Source: DASQPE01 sp964519805 (GTDB lineage: Bacteria > Gemmatimonadota > Gemmatimonadetes > Gemmatimonadales > GWC2-71-9). From it: a DNA stretch of 22,756 bases. Positions 1 to 7,549 of this stretch are shown piece by piece. The stretch covers positions 1 through 22,756 of the forward strand of contig CAZFKN010000049.1 in assembly GCA_964519805.1 (NCBI GenBank). Reading direction: 5' to 3'. Numbering within the stretch: position 1 is the first letter of the stretch; each line of letters starts with the position of its first letter. Both the position numbers and the translations under genes were made by a program. The notes beneath the pieces were generated by a model that searched no databases, was not told the origin of the DNA, and saw only the letters and a list, made by a program, of their open reading frames with translations.

Positions 1-618
1 TGGGCCGTGCGGTTCCACCGGGCGTATGCCAAAGCCGGCGGCCGTCTTGCGTTCGACGACTTCGAGCCGCTGTTTCGCGAAGCGGACCGCCGGCTCGAGG
101 CCGATCCCGCCGTGCGCCGAATGGGATTTCGCGCCATGGTCGTCGCCCAGACCGAACTGCTCCGCGAGCTGGTGCCGGACGCCCGCACGATCGCCCTGGG
201 CACGGTCGCCGATCGCTTTCATCAGGAATCGGTCGCCGCAGCGACGCAGAACCGGGACATCCTCGAGCGGCTCGCCCGTGACCATCGCCTCGGCGTCGTC
301 TCGAACTTCACGGGCAATCTGGACCGCTGCCTCGCCGAGCTCGGCCTGGCGCCGCTCTTCGCCGTGATCGCGGACTCGCTGGTCGTGGGATGCAGCAAGC
401 CCGATCCCCGACTGTTCCTCCACGCGCTCGCCGCCCTCGGAGCAAAGCCCGAAGCGGCCTGGATGGTCGGCGACAACTTCGAGGCCGACATCCGGCCCGC
501 GGCCGCGCTGGGACTGGCCACCTGCTGGTTGACGTCTCCCGCGCGTGACGCTCCGACCGACGGCGTCGCGACGCACCGCATCGCGCGGCTCGCCGACCTG
601 CCGCCGCTCCTGCGCTGA
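1..618 (+). CDS. HAD-family hydrolase (subfamily IA-like), 5' end outside window
   Basis: Probable small-molecule phosphatase of the haloacid dehalogenase superfamily. The frame is open from base 1, and the first internal GTG (position 7) is unlikely to be the true start because the nucleophile motif (DxD) expected near the N-terminus is missing. Visible HAD motifs are the motif II serine in VVSNFTG, the motif III lysine in the following SKPDPRLF, and motif IV in WMVGDNFEADI, which supplies the Mg-binding acidic residues. The region between them is the usual Rossmann-like core. The stop overlaps the next gene's ATG by one base, so the two are probably translationally coupled. Given the nucleotidyltransferase and CDP-alcohol transferases downstream, it may dephosphorylate a polyol-, sugar- or lipid-phosphate intermediate. 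That substrate is inference. Confidence 0.85.
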   Translation, partial: WAVRFHRAYAKAGGRLAFDDFEPLFREADRRLEADPAVRRMGFRAMVVAQTELLRELVPDARTIALGTVADRFHQESVAAATQNRDILERLARDHRLGVVSNFTGNLDRCLAELGLAPLFAVIADSLVVGCSKPDPRLFLHALAALGAKPEAAWMVGDNFEADIRPAAALGLATCWLTSPARDAPTDGVATHRIARLADLPPLLR

Positions 619-1340
619 TGCACGCGCTCATCCTCGCCGGCGGCGAAGGCAGCCGGCTCGCGGCGAGCGGCGTCACGGTGCCCAAGGCGCTCGTGCCGGT
701 CGGGGGCGTGCCTCAACTGCTTCGCCTCGCGCGAGCGCTCGAGCGTGCGGGCGCCGAGTCGCTCACCTGCCTCGTGCGACGCGGGGTATCGCTGGATCCC
801 GTCGCCGCCGAGCTGGCGCGTCTTCGATTGCCGCTCCGGGCCCACGCCTGCCTGACGCCGTCGTCGCTCCACACGCTGGTCGAGGGGCTCGCGCTCATCC
901 CTCCCGGAGAGGTATTCTGCACCATGGTGGATACGGTGATGCCGGCCGCCGATTGGGACCGGGTCTGGTCCGAGGCGCGAACACTGCTCCGCGCCGGTGC
1001 GGACGCGGCGCTCATCGTCACGCCGTTCGTGGACGACGAGCGGCCGCTCTATGTGGCGCGCGATGCAGACGGTCGAGTCACCCGGGTGACCGACGTGCCG
1101 GTGCCGATTCCTCTCGTCACCGGTGGGGTCTACGCCTTCGGTCCGCGTGCGCGTGACGCGGCGGCCGTCGCGCTCGCGGCCGGACACGAGCGGATGCGGA
1201 AGTTCCTCCGGCTGCTGGTCGACGACGGGCATGACGTGCGGGCCATCGAAGTGCGGCAGATCATCGATCTGGATCACCGCCGCGATCTGGATATCGCGAA
1301 TGCGTGGCAAGAGTCCTGCGATGGGGGCGAGTCGTCCTAG
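618..1340 (+). CDS. Sugar/polyol-phosphate nucleotidyltransferase (NTP_transferase family)
   Basis: A 240-residue, single-domain nucleotidyltransferase that probably activates a phosphorylated polyol or sugar with CTP or another NTP. The N-terminus has the signature loop LAGGEGSRL (residues 7-14) followed by VPKALVPVGG with K23, the pattern of glucose-1-phosphate thymidylyl- and inositol-1-phosphate cytidylyltransferases. D105 in CTMVDT sits where the metal-binding aspartate is expected, and IDLDHRRDL near the C-terminus resembles the second metal/substrate strand. There is no hexapeptide-repeat acyltransferase domain, so it is shorter than GlmU-type enzymes. It overlaps the upstream HAD gene by one base. 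Two CDP-alcohol transferases in the same operon make a CDP-alcohol product plausible (inference). The nucleotide and substrate cannot be read from sequence. Confidence 0.85.
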   Translation: MHALILAGGEGSRLAASGVTVPKALVPVGGVPQLLRLARALERAGAESLTCLVRRGVSLDPVAAELARLRLPLRAHACLTPSSLHTLVEGLALIPPGEVFCTMVDTVMPAADWDRVWSEARTLLRAGADAALIVTPFVDDERPLYVARDADGRVTRVTDVPVPIPLVTGGVYAFGPRARDAAAVALAAGHERMRKFLRLLVDDGHDVRAIEVRQIIDLDHRRDLDIANAWQESCDGGESS

Positions 1341-1364
1341 GCCTAGCGTCACTCGGGAGACATA

Positions 1365-2231
1365 TTGTCGCCAATCCATGAGCGAGTGGGACATTGTGTC
1401 GCACTCTATAGAAAGCCCGCGTACTCGCCCCAGCAGCATCTCGCGAACGATACGGCGATCATGAACGCCGTGGTCGCGGAGCTCGAGCGGCGGGGATGGC
1501 GCATCTCGCGCGCGTCCGAGGCGGAGCTCGAGGGCGGCACGCCGCCGGGAGCGAACCTCTATCTCAACATGTGTCAGGGCGCGGCGGCGTCGGAGCGGCT
1601 GACGGGACTCGAGCGCTCGGGCGCGGTGATGATCAACACGCCGACGAGCGTGCTTGCCTGTCATCGACATCACCTCGTGCGGGCGCTCGCGGACGGCGGA
1701 TTCCCGTTCCCCCGGACACTGATCGTGCCGACCTGGCTCTCGCCGGAGGCGGCGCAGTCCCTGTCGGAGTTCGTGGCCCCGCACCGCAGCATCTGGGTGA
1801 AGCGCGGTGACGTGCACGCCGTGGGGCCGGAAGATGTGGTGCTGACGCGGACCGACCAGATCGTCGCGGTGCTGGGGCAGTTCGCCGAGCGGGGGGTCGG
1901 GCGGGTGGCGGTGCAGGAGCACGTGCGCGGACCGGTGCTCAAGTTCTACGGCGTGGCCGACTCCGGATTCTTCCGGTTCTACGACGCGCGCTGGGGACCG
2001 ACCGGTCCCGCCCCGGTCGTGGACGAAGCGCGGCTCCGCGCCGTCGCCGGCGAGGCGGCGCAGCGGCTCGGGCTCAAGATCTTCGGCGGCGATGTAGCGT
2101 TGCCGGAGCCGGACCACCCGGTGCTGATCGACCTGAACGACTGGCCCAGCTTCGCGCCCTTCCGGGCCGAGGCGGCGAGCGCCATCGCGAGCTTCGCGCA
2201 CACCCACGCCTATCCCGGAGTCGCCGCGTGA
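1365..2231 (+). CDS. ATP-grasp family protein (RimK/ITPK-like), substrate unknown
   Basis: A 288-residue protein with an ATP-grasp layout. A pre-ATP-grasp region contains the INTPTS motif (90-95). The nucleotide-binding lysine is at WVKRGD (K146), the adenine-clamp segment is VAVQEHVRG (E185), and the metal ligands are probably D243 (FGGDVAL) and D256/N258 (LIDLND). The ending 'IDLNDWPSFAPF' recalls both RimK-type amino-acid ligases (EVNxxPG) and inositol-polyphosphate 5/6-kinases (IDINYFPGY). It could therefore ligate an amino acid or phosphorylate a polyol. The TTG at 1365 is chosen because GGGAGA lies about five bases upstream; GTG 1386 is the alternative. The 24-base gap before it is the longest spacer among the nine genes. 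Its stop overlaps the next GTG start by four bases. The ATP-grasp assignment is moderately sure; the function is unknown. Confidence 0.75.
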   Translation: MSPIHERVGHCVALYRKPAYSPQQHLANDTAIMNAVVAELERRGWRISRASEAELEGGTPPGANLYLNMCQGAAASERLTGLERSGAVMINTPTSVLACHRHHLVRALADGGFPFPRTLIVPTWLSPEAAQSLSEFVAPHRSIWVKRGDVHAVGPEDVVLTRTDQIVAVLGQFAERGVGRVAVQEHVRGPVLKFYGVADSGFFRFYDARWGPTGPAPVVDEARLRAVAGEAAQRLGLKIFGGDVALPEPDHPVLIDLNDWPSFAPFRAEAASAIASFAHTHAYPGVAA

Positions 2232-3562
2232 CCGCCGTCGAGCCGTTGCTTCAGATCCCGGGACCGCTCTCCCGCGCCTGCTTCGACGCGGAGTCGGAGT
2301 ATCTCGCACCCGGGACCCAGAGCGTGGCGCTGTTCACCCGACTCACCATGGACCGCGGCGAGGGTGCCTTCCTCTATGACGTGGACGGCAACCGCTATAT
2401 CGATCTCCTCGCCGGCGTCGGCGTGGCGAGTCTGGGCTACGCCCACCCGAAGTACGTCGCCGCCATGCAGCGCCAGGTGGCGCGGATTCACGTCGGCAGC
2501 TTCACGTCGGAGCATCGCGCGGCGCTGGTGAAGCTCATCGCGGCGCTCACGCCCGGCGATCTCAACCGGACACAGCTCTATTCCAGCGGCGCGGAGGCGG
2601 TCGAAGCCGCGGTGCGGCTCGCCAAGTCGTATACCGGCAAGACGGAGATCGTCGGCTTCTGGGGGGGCTTCCACGGCAAGACCGGCGGGGTTCTACCGCT
2701 CCTGAGTGGGAGCTTCAAGCACGGACTCGGACCGCTCATGCCGGGCACCTATTCGAGCCCCTACGCGTCCTGCTCGCGCTGCGCCTTCGACAAGACCTTC
2801 CCGTCCTGCGAATGGCACTGCGTCGGCTTTCTCCGGCGCAAGCTCGAGCTCGAGACGACCAATGACGTCGCGGCCATCCTGGTCGAGCCGATCCAGGGCA
2901 CCGCGGGCAACGTGGTGCCCCCTCCGGGCTACCTGAAGGCGCTCCGCACGCTCGCCGACGAGATCGGCGCCCTGCTCATCGCCGACGAAATGATCTGCGG
3001 CTTCGGGCGCACGGGAACGATGTTCGGCGTGGAGCACGACGGCGTCGTCCCTGATATCATGCTGGTCGGCAAGGGCTTCGGCGGTGGCTTCCCCATGAGC
3101 GGCGTGATCGCGCGCGAGGCGGTGGCGGTCGCCAAGCCGTGGGCCAATCCGAGCGGCAGCTCGTCCAGCTACGGTGGAAACCCGCTCGCCGCCTGTGCCG
3201 CGCGCACCACGATCGAGACCATCGTCGAGGAGAATCTCGTCGCCCACAGCCGAGACCTGGGTGCCAGGATGCTCGCCGAGATGACGCGCTGGCAGGCCGA
3301 GATTCCGATCGTGAGCGACGTGCGCGGGCGGGGCCTCATGATCGGCTTCGACCTGGTCGTGCCCGGCACGCGCACCCTGGTGGACAAGAAGATCAGTCGC
3401 TGGATCTTCGACACGCTGCTCGCCCGCGGGGTGCTCGCGATGATCTACAACCCCGAGGTGCGCATCAACCCGCCCCTCGTGATCGGGGAGGACGAGGCGA
3501 TGCAGGCCCTGGCCATCATGAAGGACGTGCTCAGTGACGCCGCCGACCGCGCTGGCCGATAA
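2228..3562 (+). CDS. Class III PLP-dependent aminotransferase
   Basis: A 444-residue fold-type I aminotransferase of class III (the family of GABA, ornithine and putrescine aminotransferases, which also includes phospho-lyases and mutases). Landmarks are SSGAEAVEAA (phosphate-binding loop, about 119-128), FWGGFHGKT (144-152), the PLP-pyridine aspartate D253 in IADEMICGFGRTG, and the Schiff-base lysine K282 in VGKGFGGGFPMSG. An insertion carries four cysteines (C182, C185, C194, C198; CxxC-x8-CxxxC), a pattern found in some members that could bind metal or an Fe-S cluster. The GTG start overlaps the previous stop (GTGA), and the 3' end overlaps the next gene by 29 bases. In this context it may aminate a headgroup precursor, for instance one oxidised by the dehydrogenase two genes downstream (inference). 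Confidence 0.93.
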   Translation: MTAVEPLLQIPGPLSRACFDAESEYLAPGTQSVALFTRLTMDRGEGAFLYDVDGNRYIDLLAGVGVASLGYAHPKYVAAMQRQVARIHVGSFTSEHRAALVKLIAALTPGDLNRTQLYSSGAEAVEAAVRLAKSYTGKTEIVGFWGGFHGKTGGVLPLLSGSFKHGLGPLMPGTYSSPYASCSRCAFDKTFPSCEWHCVGFLRRKLELETTNDVAAILVEPIQGTAGNVVPPPGYLKALRTLADEIGALLIADEMICGFGRTGTMFGVEHDGVVPDIMLVGKGFGGGFPMSGVIAREAVAVAKPWANPSGSSSSYGGNPLAACAARTTIETIVEENLVAHSRDLGARMLAEMTRWQAEIPIVSDVRGRGLMIGFDLVVPGTRTLVDKKISRWIFDTLLARGVLAMIYNPEVRINPPLVIGEDEAMQALAIMKDVLSDAADRAGR

Positions 3563-4436
3563 GGGCCAGGTCGTGGAGGAGTGGGTCGACCTCCACTTCT
3601 TCCGACCCCTCGGCTTCAAGATCGCCGGCGCGCTCGGCCCCACGCGGGCCACGCCGGACCAGGTGACCGTGATGAGCCTTTTTCTTGGGCTCGTCGCGGG
3701 ACACCTCATGGTGTATCGGAGCGTCGCGCTCAACGCCGCAGGCGTCGGGCTGTTCATCGTGTCCGACATCTTCGACAGCGCCGATGGGCAGCTGGCCCGG
3801 ATGCGGAAGACCTCTACTCGCTTCGGGCGCATTCTCGACGGGGTTTCCGACAACCTGCGGTTCATCAACCTGTACGTGCACCTGCTCGTGCGGCTGGCGC
3901 TCGCCGGCGCGGGCTGGGAGGCCGTGGCGTTCGCCCTGGCAGCCGGGGTCAGCCACTCATTCCAGAGCGCAGCCGTCGACTTCATGCGGCAGGCGTACCT
4001 TTATCTGGGGGCCGGCAGCGGCAGCGAGCTGGATCTGCCGGAAACCGCCAACCGCGCCGAGGCCCGGACCTGGCTCCAGCGGATCGGCGCGCTGCTCTAT
4101 CAGGACTACGTCCGGCGGCAGGCGTGGCTGTTTCCGCGAACGGTCGAGCTGGTGCGTGCCGCGGGGTCCGAAGTCACCGATCGCTTCCGGGCCGACTATC
4201 GCGGCCGCGCCGCCGGCCGGGTCGTCCAGTGCGCGTGGATCGGACAGAACATGCGCTTCCTGCTCCTGGCGCTGACCGTCGTGCCCGGCTGGCCCGCGGG
4301 CTTCTTCTGGCTCACGGTCGGGCCCCTCAACCTGGTCCTGCTCGCCCTCGTGGTCGGGCAGGAGCGCACCGCCCGGGCGATGCTCCGCGTCGTGGCGGCC
4401 CCGGCCTCGCCGCATGCCCGAGCCCGCATCGCCTGA
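3534..4436 (+). CDS. CDP-alcohol phosphatidyltransferase (first of two)
   Basis: An integral-membrane enzyme of 300 residues that transfers a phospho-alcohol group between CMP and an acceptor. The complete family signature D-x2-DG-x2-AR-x8-G-x3-D-x3-D is present at D81, D84, G85, A88, R89, G98, D102 and D106. Hydrophobic helices flank it (about 45-78 and 110-150), and two more lie near the C-terminus (about 232-275). It is longer than typical PgsA or PIS (about 180-220 residues) because of a soluble-looking stretch at about 165-230. The GTG start lies 29 bases inside the aminotransferase gene, and the 3' end overlaps the next gene by 23 bases. Either the donor (CDP-diacylglycerol or a CDP-headgroup made by the upstream nucleotidyltransferase) or the acceptor could be unusual; substrate identity is not visible. 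Confidence 0.9.
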   Translation: MTPPTALADKGQVVEEWVDLHFFRPLGFKIAGALGPTRATPDQVTVMSLFLGLVAGHLMVYRSVALNAAGVGLFIVSDIFDSADGQLARMRKTSTRFGRILDGVSDNLRFINLYVHLLVRLALAGAGWEAVAFALAAGVSHSFQSAAVDFMRQAYLYLGAGSGSELDLPETANRAEARTWLQRIGALLYQDYVRRQAWLFPRTVELVRAAGSEVTDRFRADYRGRAAGRVVQCAWIGQNMRFLLLALTVVPGWPAGFFWLTVGPLNLVLLALVVGQERTARAMLRVVAAPASPHARARIA

Positions 4437-5433
4437 GCGCCGCTACCGCGGCGCCATCGTGGGGTTGGGGGGCATCGCGCACCAGTCCCACCTGCCCGCC
4501 CTGCGCCTGCCGGCGGCGTCCCGTCTCGAGATCGTAGCCGCCGTCGACGAGGCACCGGGCGTGGCCCCGCTCCCCGGCATCCCGCTCTTTCCCGATCTCT
4601 CGGGACTGGCCGGGCTCGACGTGGACTTCATCGACATCTGTACGCCGACCGCCTCGCATCTCGGCCTCACGCTCTGGGCCTTGGAGCATGGGCTGCACGT
4701 GCTCTGCGAAAAGCCGGTGGCAGTGCGGCCGGAGGAGGCGGAGCGGATCCGCTGTGCCGCCCGGGCGGCGAACCGAGTCGTGATGCCGTGCCATCAGTAC
4801 CGCTTCAACCCGGTGTGGCAGAAGGTCCGCCGCTGGCTCGACGAAGAGGCGATCGGCCGCTGGTACCTCGCGGAGTTCGACGTGTACCGGCTCATGGCAG
4901 ACCCCGGCGCCGGCCGCACGGCCACGCCCTGGCGAGGACGCGCGGCCGATGCCCGCGGTGGCGTGCTGCTGGACCATGGAACGCACCTCATTTACCAGTT
5001 GCTCGATGCCGCCGGACCCCCGTCGTCGGTTCTGGCCTGGGCCGGCCGGCTGCGGCACGCGGGATACGACGTCGAGGACACGGCGCACCTGTTGTTCGAG
5101 TTCCCCGGGCGCATGGCGAAGATGTTTCTGACGTGGGCCGCCCACCGCCGCGAGAACCGGATCCGCTTCATCGGTGAGCGCGGAACGATCGAGTGGACCG
5201 GCGGGATGCTCACGCTGGAGCGCGACGGGAGCACGGACACGTTCGATCACTCGGCCGAGCTTCAGAAAGAGGCGTACGCGGCCTGGTTCGCCGACCTGTT
5301 CGGCGCGTTCGCCAACGCCATGGACACGAGCGACCCGGAGCCCCTCAACGACATCGCGCGGGTGGCCGACGTGCTCAACGCCGCCTACGGCGCCGGGCCG
5401 GCCAAACGGGGCGCTTTGGTGGGAGCAGCATGA
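4414..5433 (+). CDS. Gfo/Idh/MocA family NAD(P)-dependent oxidoreductase
   Basis: A 339-residue dehydrogenase with an N-terminal Rossmann fold (IVGLGGIA, about 15-22) and the family hallmark CEKPVAV, whose catalytic lysine is K100. The C-terminal domain provides D187 and H191 in LDHGTHLIYQ. This K / D-x3-H arrangement is that of inositol 2-dehydrogenase-type enzymes (K97, D172, H176 in IolG). It probably oxidises a ring or chain hydroxyl of a sugar, inositol or polyol using NAD(P). The ATG start lies inside the previous gene (23-base overlap), and the stop overlaps the next ATG (ATGA). An oxidised product would be a natural substrate for the class III aminotransferase upstream, suggesting an oxidation-transamination pair (inference). 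Confidence 0.9.
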   Translation: MPEPASPERRYRGAIVGLGGIAHQSHLPALRLPAASRLEIVAAVDEAPGVAPLPGIPLFPDLSGLAGLDVDFIDICTPTASHLGLTLWALEHGLHVLCEKPVAVRPEEAERIRCAARAANRVVMPCHQYRFNPVWQKVRRWLDEEAIGRWYLAEFDVYRLMADPGAGRTATPWRGRAADARGGVLLDHGTHLIYQLLDAAGPPSSVLAWAGRLRHAGYDVEDTAHLLFEFPGRMAKMFLTWAAHRRENRIRFIGERGTIEWTGGMLTLERDGSTDTFDHSAELQKEAYAAWFADLFGAFANAMDTSDPEPLNDIARVADVLNAAYGAGPAKRGALVGAA

Positions 5434-6449
5434 GCCGGCGGATCCAGCTCGCCCTGCTCTGCGCGGGTGCGGCGCTCTTCGCGGCCCTCGTGCACCGGAT
5501 CGGCGTCGGCCAGATCATCGCCAACGCCTCGGCCGTCGGCTGGCTGTTCGGGCCGATCGTCCTGCTCTACGGTGTGGCCTACACCTGCAACACCGCCGCC
5601 TGGCGCCTCACAATGGGCGTCTCCCCCCGGCCGGGCTTCTGGCGAACCTACGCGATCACCGTCTCCGGCTTCTCGCTCAACTTCGTGACCCCGATGGTCA
5701 ACGCGGGCGGCGAGCCTTATCGCATTGCCGCGCTGTCCGCATGGCTCGGGCGGCGACGCGCCGCGACGTCGGTGGTGCTGCACAAGATGCTGCACTCGCT
5801 CGCCCTGCTGCTTGTCTGGCTCACGGCGCTCTTCCTCGGCGTCGCCATGCTGCCGCACACAGCCGCGGTTCTGGCGCCGATCGGGCTTGCTCTCACGGTC
5901 GTCACCTTGCTCGCCGCCCTGGTCCTGACGGGGCATCAGCGAGGGGGGCTCCAACGAACGCTTGATCTGCTCCACCGGATTCCGCTGCTCGACCGTCTCG
6001 CGCGCTCACTGGAACCCAAGCGCGAGGCACTGGCCGAGATGGACCGGCAGATCACCGATTTCTATCACGCGTCCCCCGGCCACTTCTGGGGTGCGCTGGC
6101 GCTCGAGTATACCAGCCGGACACTGTGGATGGTGGAGTACTGGCTCATCTGCTACGGCGTGGGGATCGAGGTCACGTTCGCGCAGGCGTTTCTGATCGGC
6201 GGGCTGTCGTCGCTGGCGCAGAACGCGCTGTTCTTCGTCCCGTACGAGCTGGGGACCAAGGAGGGATCGTTGTACGCGTTGTTCGATCTGGCAGGACTCG
6301 ATCCGAGCGCCGGCGTGTATACCGCCATCGTGAGCCGGGCGCGCGACATGCTCTGGATCGCCTTTGGGCTGGGCCTCCTCGCGCTCACCCGCCACCGGAC
6401 CGACGACAACGCTCGAATCGCCGGCACGCCGATCAAGCCGGCGGCATGA
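5430..6449 (+). CDS. UPF0104/YbhN-type membrane protein (LPG synthase TM-region family)
   Basis: A 339-residue polytopic membrane protein of the UPF0104 family, related to the flippase half of MprF (lysyl-phosphatidylglycerol synthase). Characteristic stretches are NFVTPMVNAGGEPYRI (after the third helix), SVVLHKMLHSLALLL, a central loop rich in charges (KREALAEMDRQ), and near the end FFVPYELGTKEGSLYALF. About eight hydrophobic helices can be counted. ATG 5430 is chosen because it forms a four-base ATGA overlap with the dehydrogenase stop and has GGGAG just upstream; the frame is also open further 5', inside the neighbour. Members are often linked to translocation or modification of phospho- and glycolipids, so a role in moving the lipid product of this operon is reasonable (inference). 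No soluble synthase domain is fused. Confidence 0.85.
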   Translation: MSRRIQLALLCAGAALFAALVHRIGVGQIIANASAVGWLFGPIVLLYGVAYTCNTAAWRLTMGVSPRPGFWRTYAITVSGFSLNFVTPMVNAGGEPYRIAALSAWLGRRRAATSVVLHKMLHSLALLLVWLTALFLGVAMLPHTAAVLAPIGLALTVVTLLAALVLTGHQRGGLQRTLDLLHRIPLLDRLARSLEPKREALAEMDRQITDFYHASPGHFWGALALEYTSRTLWMVEYWLICYGVGIEVTFAQAFLIGGLSSLAQNALFFVPYELGTKEGSLYALFDLAGLDPSAGVYTAIVSRARDMLWIAFGLGLLALTRHRTDDNARIAGTPIKPAA

Positions 6450-6883
6450 CCGTCTTCACCCATTTCCTCGCCACCACGCTCGGCGTGCAGGCGCTGGGCC
6501 TGGAGGGACGCGACGTCGCGCTGGCCTACGGCTTCGGCGTCGCGGTGGACATCGATCACGCCGTCAAGGCGCCGTACTACCTCCGTGCGGTGGGGCTCAG
6601 AGACAAGCGCGGCTACTACTGGCGCTCGTCGCTCCAGGAACCGGTGGGGTTCCTCTGGATCGCGCCGCTGTGTCTCTGGCTGGGCACGGCCGTTCCCCTC
6701 CTCTTCTACGCGATCCACCTGCTCATGGACTACTCCATGAGCTTCGAGAAGATGCCGTTCTACCCCTACTCCCGCTGGGTGACACGCGGCTGGCTCGTGG
6801 ACGTGCCCGACAAGCTCAAGGAAGCCGTGCTCTTCACGACCCTGCTGGTGGCGAACGTGGCGCTCTGGTGGGCCCGCCGTTGA
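6446..6883 (+). CDS. Small membrane protein, DUF457/YdjM-like putative metal-dependent hydrolase
   Basis: A 145-residue membrane protein. It has the spaced polar motifs of the DUF457 (YdjM/YbcI, membrane-bound metal-dependent hydrolase) group: H6 in the first segment, DIDH at 35-38, and HLLMD at 91-95 after a hydrophobic helix. These histidines and aspartates could coordinate a metal at the membrane surface. Hydrophobic helices lie at about 68-95 and 125-143. The ATG start overlaps the upstream stop (ATGA), and the gene is tightly linked to the second CDP-alcohol transferase. Family membership is judged by eye from short motifs. The position in a lipid-type operon suggests a lipid substrate, but the reaction is unknown. 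Confidence 0.65.
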   Translation: MTVFTHFLATTLGVQALGLEGRDVALAYGFGVAVDIDHAVKAPYYLRAVGLRDKRGYYWRSSLQEPVGFLWIAPLCLWLGTAVPLLFYAIHLLMDYSMSFEKMPFYPYSRWVTRGWLVDVPDKLKEAVLFTTLLVANVALWWARR

Positions 6884-7521
6884 GGCGAATCGCCGATTCC
6901 ATAGCGCGGCCGCTCGTCCGCCTGCTGCACGAGGGCCTCGGGCTCTCACCCGCGCAGATCACCTGGGCGTCGTTCTGGGTGAGCGCCGCGGCCGCGGCCG
7001 CGATCGCGACCGGCAGGATACCGCTGGGACTCGCCCTCATGGCTGCGGGTCAGGTGCTCGACGGGTTGGACGGTGCAGTGGCGCGGACCTACGGGCTGTC
7101 GTCGGAGCAGGGCCATCGGCTCGACACCTTGCTCGACCGCGCCTCCGAGAGTCTCATCTTCCTGGCGTTCGCGCTGGCCGGGCTCGCGCCCGCGCTGCAC
7201 GTCCTGCTCGCGATCACGGCGGTGCTCCTGGTCACCACGGTGTGCGACCGGTCGGGCTTCGATCCCGGCTTCAAGCGGGTCGTCCTCTACTTCGGCGCGT
7301 GGGTCCCCTGGCCCACGCTGTTCGCGATCGTCTTCGGAGCGAATCTGGCGGTCTACGTGATCGACCTCCTGATCATCGACTGCCAGTTCCAGAACCGCAT
7401 GGACGCGCTCGGCGGCGACCTCGATACCATCGCCTCCCGGGCCGCCCGCCAGGAAGCGGCGGAAGGGGCCGTCGCTCCCCCGACGACCCAGCCGGTCCTG
7501 AGCGAGCCGCCGGGTCGCTGA
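6868..7521 (+). CDS. CDP-alcohol phosphatidyltransferase (second of two)
   Basis: A 217-residue membrane enzyme of the normal size for phosphatidylglycerophosphate or phosphatidylinositol synthases. The signature D-x2-DG-x2-AR-x8-G-x3-D-x3-D is complete: D65, D68, G69, A72, R73, G82, D86, D90. Hydrophobic segments occupy about 32-64, 93-118 and 135-160, and the tail after residue 175 is soluble. GTG 6868 is taken as the start (16-base overlap); TTG 6880 is equally plausible because it would give the four-base TTGA overlap seen as ATGA/GTGA between other genes here. It is the last of the nine packed genes and ends 28 bases before the hydrolase gene. It differs clearly from the first transferase in length and sequence, so the two probably use different alcohols. 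Confidence 0.9.
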   Translation: MGPPLRRIADSIARPLVRLLHEGLGLSPAQITWASFWVSAAAAAAIATGRIPLGLALMAAGQVLDGLDGAVARTYGLSSEQGHRLDTLLDRASESLIFLAFALAGLAPALHVLLAITAVLLVTTVCDRSGFDPGFKRVVLYFGAWVPWPTLFAIVFGANLAVYVIDLLIIDCQFQNRMDALGGDLDTIASRAARQEAAEGAVAPPTTQPVLSEPPGR

Positions 7522-7549
7522 CTCGGAGGGGCCGGGGTATCATTGAGCC

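Noticed and set aside
222..2309. Minus-strand open frame of 695 codons across three plus-strand genes
   Set aside because: It is Arg/His-rich with no family motif and mirrors the HAD, nucleotidyltransferase and ATP-grasp genes; long antisense frames are expected when third positions are mostly G or C.
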